A stretch of 64,000 nucleotides of DNA from Harmonia axyridis (Eukaryota > Arthropoda > Insecta > Coleoptera > Coccinellidae), in NCBI RefSeq assembly GCF_914767665.1, contig NC_059502.1, positions 6,200,001 to 6,264,000 of the forward strand, in the 5' to 3' direction. The notes under the pieces are model-generated. The model ran no database searches and was not told the origin of the DNA. It saw only the letters and a list, made by a program, of their open reading frames with translations. A program made the translations under genes and the position numbers. Positions 56,880 through 64,000 of this stretch are shown here, in pieces (the stretch's first letter is position 1; each line of letters begins with the position of its first letter).

Positions 56880-57070
56880 ATTCAACGCTTGCTGTAGGGA
56901 TAATAAGAGTGACTGCTGTGAATTTACAGAATTTAAAGAAGTAAAATAATGCCGATAAACTTGCAAAAAGGGTATCAAGGTTAAGACCTGTTTTCCAGGG
57001 GCCCTTCTGTGGACTTGGAAAAGAAGATGAATATCACAAAATCAAAGGAGCGATCAAGTATTAATGATTC
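56880..57070 (+). pseudogene. LINE RNase H remnant
   Basis: Near 56945 a frame reads ADKLAKRVSRLRP (consensus AD-LAK), then GPFCGLGKEDEYHKIK, like the linker after RNase H in the other LINE remnants here (GPESFYGKGK). Stops follow. A C-terminal piece that may belong to it lies 1.1 kb downstream at 58150. Confidence 0.5.
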
Positions 57071-58037
57071 GAATTTGGAAAATACCTCACGAATACCTAG
57101 CAACTATCAGTTCTATCATAACTAATAATGATGCTCTTGTGAAAGAAATGCAAATCCAGATATTCCATCAATTGAATACTACTGACTTATGAGTTGAGTT
57201 TCTTGATGAATTATAGCTATAAAGGTATTGTTTTTCATCTGTCTTATTGAAAGCAACGTTAGGTTCATTTGATTTTTAATAAATTTTATTACTGATACGT
57301 TTCGGTCCGTGGTCTACATCAAATTTTTCTATTTCGCCCTCTTCAAAGAAGGTTGCCCATGGCTGATCAATTGCAACCCTCACTAGTTTCTACAAATCAA
57401 TAAATTCTTCCTACCAAAACAACTATCGAATAATATCCGCTTCGGTTACATAACAGTACAGTATCGCTCTAATACAATAATAGTTGGGCACCTCACCACA
57501 CCGTCAATTGAACCCCCTTCCATTACTATCATCCCCTAGCCTCTAGACACGTATCCGAGCCAGGGTATCAGGTAACGAGAATCAAACTCGCAAATATCAG
57601 TTATTGGAGCTGAAAACTTCGTGCTGAGAGAAATTACAGTTTGCTTACTCTTATGTGCCGGCTCCGGTGCTATAATAGCGAGATAAAATGAAGGGTTTGG
57701 CTTGAGTTTTATGACCGCACGACTCGAATGAATTGTACCGTAGTTGTAAGTTCATTACATATTCATCTGATAAATCGACGAAATTATCTTATCCACGATA
57801 CAGTCTCGAACACGGACTGTGCAGATTTAGGATTCACTTGGTTTGGTTTATTATTGCCGATAATCAACCTAGGGGAAAAAACGACACTGAAATGAGAGCA
57901 ATGAAGGGTTTCTGGGAGAGGAAGACTTTAAGTGGCTACGTGAAGTTAGGTAGTGATATAAATATCTATCAGTTATTTTGAAAATTTTGAGTATTGTGCT
58001 GGGTTCTAGTCAATCAAAATGGTCATATCAATTGGTA
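57071..58037. other. Interval with no recognised feature
   Basis: AT-rich. No gene supported; if the primer-binding site at 58038 belongs to an LTR element, part of that element may lie here. Confidence 0.3.
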
Positions 58038-58054
58038 CCCCACGTTGGGTGCCA
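58038..58054 (-). other. Candidate tRNA-Lys primer-binding site (reverse)
   Basis: On the minus strand TGGCACCCAACGTGGGG, identical to 33865-33881. The LTR would lie on the high-coordinate side. No tRNA gene is present here: A and B boxes are absent. Confidence 0.5.
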
Positions 58055-58149
58055 ATTGAAAATATTGAAAATTGGTATTTCACAAGATTTCGCTATGAAA
58101 TAATCATGAAACACATAATTTTATGATTCGAGGTATCTTTGAAATAAAA

Positions 58150-58370
58150 ATTTTGAATTCGATTACATGCGGAAGGAATTATATTCTTATTGGTCCATTC
58201 AAAATTTGAATTTACTTTTAAATCAACTAAGGACTGGTTATGGTCATTGTAATAGTATGCTTTTTCAACTGGAATTCTATCTATTAGAGTGTGGTGTAGA
58301 AGAAACCATTGACCACTGGAATACTTGTCCAAATTATAAATTTCATGGTGGTTTCCAAGCTATCCATCCA
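58150..58370 (+). pseudogene. LINE C-terminal zinc-knuckle remnant
   Basis: The frame from 58167 reads LLLNQLRTGYGHCNSMLFQL, then LLECGVEETIDHWNTCPNYK. This is the conserved tail of RNase-H-bearing LINE ORF2 (LRTGHG...C-CG-EET-DHIL--CP-Y) with one cysteine missing. The remainder is gone. Confidence 0.65.
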
Positions 58371-58875
58371 GTTTAAGATTCTTTTTTTAGAATGAGTCGC
58401 TAACTTGAAATCAATATAATGAAAACTAATATTTATCACTCCTTCCTGGATCTTTTCTTGTTTTCACATTCAATCATAAAGTTGTCAACCGTTGGTGAAA
58501 AGAAAGAATGGAAAAGATTTTGTTTGGATGAAGAGGAAGCCCTTCAAAATAATTATGTCAGCTTATTCTGTAAACAAATACACAAACCAGTCACTACACC
58601 TATACGGGAAGTCAGAGTTGTTGCTGCGGTTTGTACCTGTGCTCTTGAATCATACGTTTAAATGTATGATGCCCCGTTTACATTTCCTCTGCTTATACTG
58701 AGATTACCTCTACACATGCTTTATTGTCTGAAGTTGATAATTTTTTGAATTGCTCTATATCAAAAGAATATGTACATATGTAGTCTTACGACTCCCCAAG
58801 TAAATCTTGATGAGTAAATTTTTTTTTGCAATCACTGTAACGAAACAATAAACGTCAAACACGTCATCGACTTAC
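58371..58875. other. Interval, start of the intron after the Dpr exon
   Basis: AT-rich. Bases 58875 downward belong to the intron following the Dpr exon on the minus strand. No other feature. Confidence 0.4.
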
Positions 58876-59172
58876 CGTTCAAGATATGTACACGGACAGC
58901 AGCCGATTTGGCATTGGACGGAGTGCAGCTGTATTGGCCTGAGTCGGTCTGCCTCGCGTTCTGGATCAGGAGTCTGCTGGTGGTGATGTGTCCCTTCTCG
59001 GTGACTAAACTAATGCCCCCTCTGGGCGAGTCGAAATTAATCACAGCCTTATTATGTGCCCACGCCACTGTGGGAGCTGCGTCGGGAGCGTACTTAACAA
59101 GACAGGTAAGATTTATGGTGGAGCCCTGGTTGATGAAGATGTCGGGGCTGCCCTTGATCTCGGTGATTGGTT
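58876..59172 (-). CDS. dpr: Dpr-family cell-surface protein, exon for the second Ig domain
   Basis: 297 nt on the minus strand between a polypyrimidine acceptor (TTTCCTTTCAG, exon from 59172) and a donor G|GTAAGT (intron from 58875). Both ends are in phase 1, so the exon is symmetric, the usual form for Ig modules. It encodes PITEIKGSPDIFINQGSTIN, LTCLVKYAPDAAPTVAWAHN, a loop with GGISLVTEKG, TSRLLIQNARQTDSGQYSCT and PSNAKSAAVRVHILNG. The two Ig cysteines (LTC, YSC), the core Trp and the DSGQYSC motif are all present; TTSRLLIQ...YSC-PSNA is characteristic of Dpr proteins, which bind DIP partners to specify synapses. Which paralogue is not decidable. The flanking exons were not found, implying long introns. 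Confidence 0.88.
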
Positions 59173-59757
59173 CTGAAAGGAAAACACAGGGGGCGTTAGG
59201 TGAGACTGTAACGAAATGAGCCTGGATGAACGCGATGAAGAATGGGTTATCTTCTCTATTGATTGCGTTAAGGTGCGGAAGATGATTGATGTCGAAATTT
59301 GGGGTTTGTTAGGGTGGTTAGGGTTGAAAGGGTTTTGAGGAGGATTGAATAGTTCATACACTTTTACATGCTGTTTCTAGATGTCATAACTCATGACTTA
59401 AAGTTTTAGAGTATGTATTTCTATTTGGTCTGAAATATCATGTGGAAAAAACCGACCCCATTTTCACAGAGAAAATATAGAGACCAGGCCCGAACAGACT
59501 TCAACAGAAAGATAAAATTAAATAATCCAAAAATTGTTACTCCAAATGTGAATGATGATGCATACTTATTTCACAGAAGATTAAGAAAAAGATCTGTGAC
59601 TTAACTTGTTTAGATTGCTACCTCTCTAAATATTATCGAAGTAACTTTCCTACAGTTAATCTACGGTGTTCTCAATTGCAATTCAGTGAAATGAATGAAT
59701 TCAGTTAGTTTTGTAAACATTAATTATACTCGAAATATCCAGTTGCACATTTATAGA
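59173..59757. other. Intron 5' of the Dpr exon
   Basis: Ends at the acceptor at 59173-59174. No other feature seen. Confidence 0.5.
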
Positions 59758-59759
59758 TA

Positions 59760-60431
59760 CAGGGTGGCCATTTGAAAACGAAACAGACGAGATTACAGAC
59801 GAAATAAAGTTTTTCGATAGAAATGCTCGGACAGGTCGATTTCTGTTTCGAGGGGGACAACTTGAGATGTAGGTTACGGACGCATAGCGCTTCAACCCTT
59901 GCTGCTATAACCCCCACCCCCAATTTTTGAATAGGGAAGATGGGGTGAGTGATACCTCAATTTAAAGGTATTTTTATACTGATTTCAGTACAGTAATTGT
60001 TTTTTCATTTTATGCATTAGTTCTCGAAATATTCATGCGTTAGTTAGTTAGGAAGGAAGCCACAGTCGTGGTTGTTTTGAAGCTCAAAATGTCGATTTTT
60101 CATAAAACACTACAAGTGCCATGAAAACACCACTTCATTTTCAAATACTTAGTTAAGAATATTTCGAGAAATAATGCATAAAATGAAAAAACAATTACTG
60201 TGCTGAAATCAGTATAAAAATACCTTTCAAATGAGGTATCACTCACCCCATCTTCCCTATTCAAAATTTGGGGGTGAGGGTTGTAGTAGCAAGGGTTGAA
60301 GCGCTATGCGTCCGTAACCTACATCTTAAGTTGTCCCCCTCGAAACAGAAATCGACCTGTCCGAGCATTTCTATCGAAAAACTTTATTTCGTCTGTAATC
60401 TCATCTGTTTCGTTTTCAAATGGCCACCCTG
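59760..60431. repeat. Foldback MITE C with 275-bp arms
   Basis: Two 275-bp arms (59760-60034 and 60157-60431) are inverted repeats with only scattered differences, around a 122-bp unpaired centre. Terminus CAGGGTGGCCATTTGAAAAC, flanked by TA on both sides (59758-59759, 60432-60433). Lies in a Dpr intron. No coding. Confidence 0.9.
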
Positions 60432-60433
60432 TA

Positions 60434-61139
60434 TATCATTTGTACGTAAATTTATCAGTAGGGATTTAACGTTGGAGTATCATAACATCTTAACTTATTT
60501 CAAACACTCAGGCTACTATGCAAGCATTGTCCAATGGTGTTGTAAACAAGGATAGAGATTTCCATTAGTATCGATTGATGTGTTTGCGTATTCTATACAC
60601 ATAGGTGTTACATATCCTCTTCATGGCCTGTAATAAGCGATCATTGGCACCATGCAAACAGCCTAATGTTTGTTACGGGACGGAACCCTGCATTAATTCG
60701 AGGAATTAGAAATTTCAACAGGGTGTTGCCAGCGCAGGTTGATAGTGGCCATCGTCTCCAAACTTCCGAGACAACATACTTGATGAGATGCAATCTGAGG
60801 AACATTTCTCATTAGCTTTACATTCAGTTTTTAGAAATACTTTGTTATTATATTTATCAACTGAAACTATAGCTTTATACAAGAAGAAATTGAATGGAAA
60901 GGTTATATCAAACAAATTCAATTGCAAAACTTTTCATAAAATGATGTTCACACTCACTTTGCAAACTCTATTTTGTGGTGTACTTTTCACCTATTCACAA
61001 TATGCCTTCCAATTACTGTTTACGCAACAACATCTATTTAGAACTGGCATCTGTGCTAGTGTAGACAGGAATCGACAAGTTTTGAGCGTCCTACATAATA
61101 TAGGTTAAGAGATATTGTGGTGACTCTGGGCTTGCCCAA
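60434..61139. other. Interval with no recognised feature
   Basis: AT-rich. Probably Dpr intron or upstream region. No gene supported. Confidence 0.3.
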
Positions 61140-61292
61140 GAGATACCGCTGTGGTCTTCACATCACTCTCCAAAGCAGCACAGCCGGGTATATAAAACCA
61201 AAACCCACCGTACTAAGGTAGAGCCACGCCTCCACGATCGAAAAGGGAGTGCACCTTCAAAATTAGCTCGAGAACTCCTCGCCAAAGGTTCA
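61140..61292 (+). repeat. Hammerhead-bearing repeat, degraded copy
   Basis: Plus strand: GATACCGCTGTGG, CAGCACAGCCGGGTATATAA, GTAGAGCCACGCCTCCACGA, then directly GAAAAGGGAGTGCACCTTC and GCTCGAGAACTCCTCGCC. The order is that of the other copies, but the ribozyme core has been deleted between the CCACGATCG and GAAA blocks. Confidence 0.45.
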
Positions 61293-61856
61293 ATCAATGA
61301 TGGATCAAAATTACGAATTACTAGAGCGATCTGCTTGGTCAACGAACCAACAAAGCCAACTCATTCCAAATCATCATCGTTCTAGCGTTGAATCTTGCCT
61401 CCATAAAAAACTATTCGAAATCCTCTAGGTTTCAGTCCGCACCGCCACATTCTAAAGCGCCATCTATAATTGGATTGAAACCGCTAATTAGGCTCCCACT
61501 AGACGTCGATGCCACTGAATCTGAATGAAGAATGCAACGATCAGAGATCTCACCGGATTACCGCGCCAAAGCAGTGCTGCACTTAAATATAATCAAGTTG
61601 GATTGGTGTGCATCCAATATTGACTGAATTGAATTGGGTTTTCGCCCACCTCTATCGCGTAATTGTTGGGGCCCGAGTTCCATCCAATTCGCCCGGGTAT
61701 GTATGGTAGTAAACAACTTCTGTAATGTTGTGGAGTCCTGCCATTAGCAGAAGTCATGATGTTTGGGATACAGCTGAGTTTGTCCGATATTTCTATTGCG
61801 GGTTGGAATCGCCGCATGTTGGGGTTTGTTTACAAAATACGAAACTCAAATTAAAT
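61293..61856. other. Interval with no recognised feature
   Basis: Moderate GC sequence near 61430-61700 without a supported gene. Confidence 0.3.
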
Positions 61857-61948
61857 GGAATAGTTATTTATGATACAAGTGCAGTAGGCCTTGATATTCT
61901 TGCACGAATTGAAAATTCAGCAAAAAGTTATCTAGATAGTAATTACAT
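61857..61948. repeat. Fragment of the 408-bp repeat unit
   Basis: GGAATAGTTATTTATGATAC onward matches the first 70-80 bases of the unit at 24743, then diverges. Confidence 0.65.
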
Positions 61949-62049
61949 TCAAAGTTAGAGCTACAGAAGAGAAAAAAACAAAAATTTAACAGCATAAACA
62001 ACAGAAACATAAATCGATAGCTCAGCCTTTATGATTTGTAGGTCGTATT

Positions 62050-62340
62050 GATGAAGATGAAGATGATGATAAAGATGTAGATGGAGATTAATATGAGGAT
62101 GAAAAGAAAGAGGAATATGAAGAGGAAAAGAGGTAGGAAGAGGAAGATGAAGAGGAAGAGCGGAAGAGAGCAATAGAAAGAGGAAGAGAAAGAGAAAGAA
62201 AAAAAGAAAGTGTAAGATAAAGAGGAAAAAGAAGATGAAGATGAAGGAGAAGAGGGATATGGAGATGCAGATGAGATGAAGATGATGATGAAGATAAAAA
62301 AGAAGAACAGGTTAAAGATGGCGATAAAGATGAATGAAAA
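62050..62340. repeat. Purine-rich low-complexity tract
   Basis: Almost entirely A and G: GATGAAGATGAAGATGATGA and GAGGAAGAGGAAGA-like words for about 290 bases on the plus strand. The minus-strand Ser/Leu-rich frames here are artefacts of this composition. Confidence 0.9.
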
Positions 62341-62604
62341 TAAATTATTGCAGGTGGGTTATTTTGAGATTCCACATCTAATTCGCTTGATGCATCCATT
62401 TTGGTTTGAAATATCTCCGGCGCCCCTCTAAATCATTACCTTCAAGCAGCAAGCTAAACAAGTATGAACTTTCTTTCGAAACACCTCGTATGAGATGTGC
62501 TATATCGTTATTGGTTATTTCATCTAGATGAGAAGTTCTGATGATACGATTCTCCTGATATTCCTACAGAAAAAGTATTTAAAAGTTTGAGTTGGGTTGG
62601 AGTA

Positions 62605-63552
62605 ACGGGTGTTTTTTTTCGAGGTATATAACTTTGAATTGGCATTACTGTTCAAGATGACAACCGATTTGACAGCTGTCAAGTGATTTATTCTCAGTTT
62701 GGTTTGGCAATTCATGATGAATAGACTCACGCCTGAACAACGCTTGTAAATAGTGCAATTTCATTTCGAAAATAATGGTTCTGTGCGGAATACGTATCGC
62801 AAAGTACGTCCATTTTATTTTGTTTAGCGACGAAGCGCACTTCTGGTTGAATGGCTACGTCAACAAATAAAACTGCCACATTTGGAGTGAAGCTAATCAT
62901 CAAGTGTATGTCGAAACACCGTTACATCCAGACATCCAGAAAAACTGACTGTTTGGTGGGCTTTATGGGCTGGTGGAATCATTGGTCCGTACTTCTTCAA
63001 AAACGATGATGGCCAGAACGTTACAGTCAATGGTGATCGGTATAGAGCCATGATTACTAACTTTTTCATTCCTGAATTGAACAACCATGATTTCCAGGAG
63101 CTGTGGTTTCAACAAGACAGCGCAACATGTCACACAGCTCGTGCCACAATCGATTTATTGAAAGACACGTTTGGTGACCGCCTAATTTTAACTTTTGGAC
63201 CTGTGAATTGGCCTCCAAGATCTTGTGATTTAACACCGCTAGACTACTTTCTGTGGGGCTATGTGAAGTCATTGGTCTATGCGAATAAGCCACAAACCCT
63301 TGACCATTTGGAAGACAACATTCGCCGTGTTATTGTCGTTATACGACCACAAATGTTGGAAAAAGTCATCGAAAATTGTACGTTCAGTTTGGATTACATC
63401 CGAGCCAGCCGTGGCGGTCATATGCCAGAAATCATATTTAAAATGTGATGCCTCAAGATTATCTTGCGAAAAAATAAAATTCATATCAATCGAATAATCC
63501 ATCGTTGTTTTATAGCAATTTGAAGTTCTATAGCTCTAAAAAAAAACACGCT
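62605..63552 (+). mobile_element. rosa-like DD41D mariner, copy F (best preserved)
   Basis: 5' terminus TA|ACGGGTGTTTTTTTTCGAG at 62605, 3' terminus AAAAAACACGCTT|TA at about 63552. Carries the common internal deletion. The small TCCAGACATCCAGA duplication at 62927 is private. Confidence 0.9.
63050..63448 (+). pseudogene. rosa-like transposase, open C-terminal half
   Basis: 132 open residues: MITNFFIPELNNHDFQELWF, QQDSATCHTARATIDLLKDT (second catalytic Asp), then WPPRSCDLTPLDYFLWGYVK with the third Asp; 41 residues separate the second and third Asp, hence DD41D. Ends GGHMPEIIFKM. The first Asp (FSDEAHFWLNG) is upstream at 62824 in another frame, so no complete enzyme is made, and the DNA-binding region is absent from all copies here. 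Confidence 0.8.
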
Positions 63553-63568
63553 TTAGTTCAATTGTTAA

Positions 63569-63874
63569 TCATTTGAATAGCACTTCATTTTTGTAGACAT
63601 TTAATATGACTTTATTTTCGAGGGGATGCTTTTTTGGGTATGGCCTGTTTCTGTCCAATATCTTCCAATGAATAAAAACAATTCTTTGTTTTCTGAGGCG
63701 GTTATTGAATGGTTTCAGCACAAAAAAATTTGAGTAGAATATTGTAAAAGAATATGTGATTCCTAAGATTACAAATGACGTATGAATTACTGAGTGCTCA
63801 AAATCACCAGATTTAACGTCAGTGCTTTCTTCATTGTTGTGTTTTGATGCTACATAAATGAACAATTTGTTCAA
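63569..63874 (-). CDS. Unidentified ORF near the right edge
   Basis: 101 codons on the minus strand with two hydrophobic stretches: the frame extended upstream of the first Met reads FAVQIACQILNKLFIYVA, and residues about 32-52 read VILGITYSFTIFYSNFFVLK. A basic C-terminal part (NNRLRKQRIVFIHWKILDRN) follows. This could be an exon of a multi-pass membrane protein, but there is no clear splice pair and no family motif, and it lies in AT-rich sequence. Chance is quite possible. Confidence 0.18.
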   Translation of the reverse strand: MNKLFIYVASKHNNEESTDVKSGDFEHSVIHTSFVILGITYSFTIFYSNFFVLKPFNNRLRKQRIVFIHWKILDRNRPYPKKHPLENKVILNVYKNEVLFK

Positions 63875-64000
63875 TATCTGGCACGCTATTTGAACTGCGA
63901 ATGAAATTATTCGGAAAAATCACAACTACCTCCAACAATGTTGTTGGAACCAATTTGATTCAATCGACCTAGCAGTAGAAACGATTTCGAAGCTACAAAA

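Noticed and set aside
58038..58054. tRNA-Lys gene or pseudogene
   Set aside because: Only the CCA-end 17 bases are present; A box, anticodon arm and B box are absent at the right distances. A primer-binding site explains it better.
62088..62399. Ser/Leu-rich open frame on the minus strand, and Arg/Glu-rich frames on the plus strand
   Set aside because: They are by-products of a purine-only low-complexity tract; no domain or splice signal.
63569..63874. ABC transporter or chemoreceptor exon
   Set aside because: Hydrophobic segments are present, but no Walker, signature or receptor motif could be aligned with confidence; kept only as an unidentified ORF.
1..64000. CRISPR array, bacterial operon or prophage
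   Set aside because: No regularly spaced direct repeats with unique spacers; the composition, splice sites and transposons are those of an insect nuclear genome.

Overview
This is AT-rich nuclear DNA from an arthropod, almost certainly an insect. The evidence is one intron-flanked exon of the Dpr cell-surface immunoglobulin family, several insect-type mariner lineages, Jockey/CR1-type LINEs and MITEs. There are no operons, bacterial ribosome-binding sites or dense coding. The order cannot be fixed from the sequence; a beetle is only a guess.

Host genes are sparse. The one confident host coding segment is a 99-codon Ig exon on the minus strand (58876-59172) with a 3' splice site, a GTAAGT donor and symmetric phase 1 boundaries. 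Most of the rest is probably intronic or intergenic. A broken RpLP2 retrocopy lies at 22264-22518. Weaker candidates are a C-terminal coding tail at the left edge (3-68), a possible membrane-helix exon (2611-2848, minus) and an unassigned ORF near the right edge (63569-63874, minus).

Most of the identifiable content is mobile DNA. There are two LINEs with long intact ORFs. One is at about 4453-8530 (minus), with ORF1 7449-8351 and ORF2 4666-7452. The other is at about 50400-54330 (plus), with a PHD-finger ORF1, an EN-RT ORF2 and a (TATC)n tail. Remnants of RNase-H-bearing LINEs lie at 8876, 23519, 37375, 43540, 48835, 56880 and 58150. IS630/Tc1/mariner DNA is abundant: four DD34D mariner copies plus a solo 5' end of one family, one copy of a second family, an Hsmar1-like third family, and six copies of a DD41D (rosa-like) element that all carry the same internal deletion. 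There are hAT relics (one keeps a recognisable transposase C-terminus), a Ty1/copia RT relic, two probable tRNA-Lys primer-binding sites of lost LTR elements, and three families of palindromic or inverted-repeat MITEs.

The most unusual signal is a short repeat, five copies scattered over the window (3.6, 20.1, 38.5, 49.2 and 61.2 kb). Compared with each other, the copies reveal a hammerhead self-cleaving ribozyme core (CTGATGA, stem II, GAC-GAAA) and a repeated GGTATC-GCGC cleavage-site-like segment about 150 nt away. This is the layout expected of a retrozyme or a Penelope-type terminal repeat. The second strong signal is a canonical -1 frameshift heptamer (A AAA AAC) directly in front of the ORF1 stop of the minus-strand LINE. 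It would fuse ORF1 to ORF2 and restore the N-terminal endonuclease strand that lies upstream of the first ORF2 ATG.

All boundaries were read by eye. Copy-to-copy comparisons within the window are the main evidence for repeat ends. No database search was possible.
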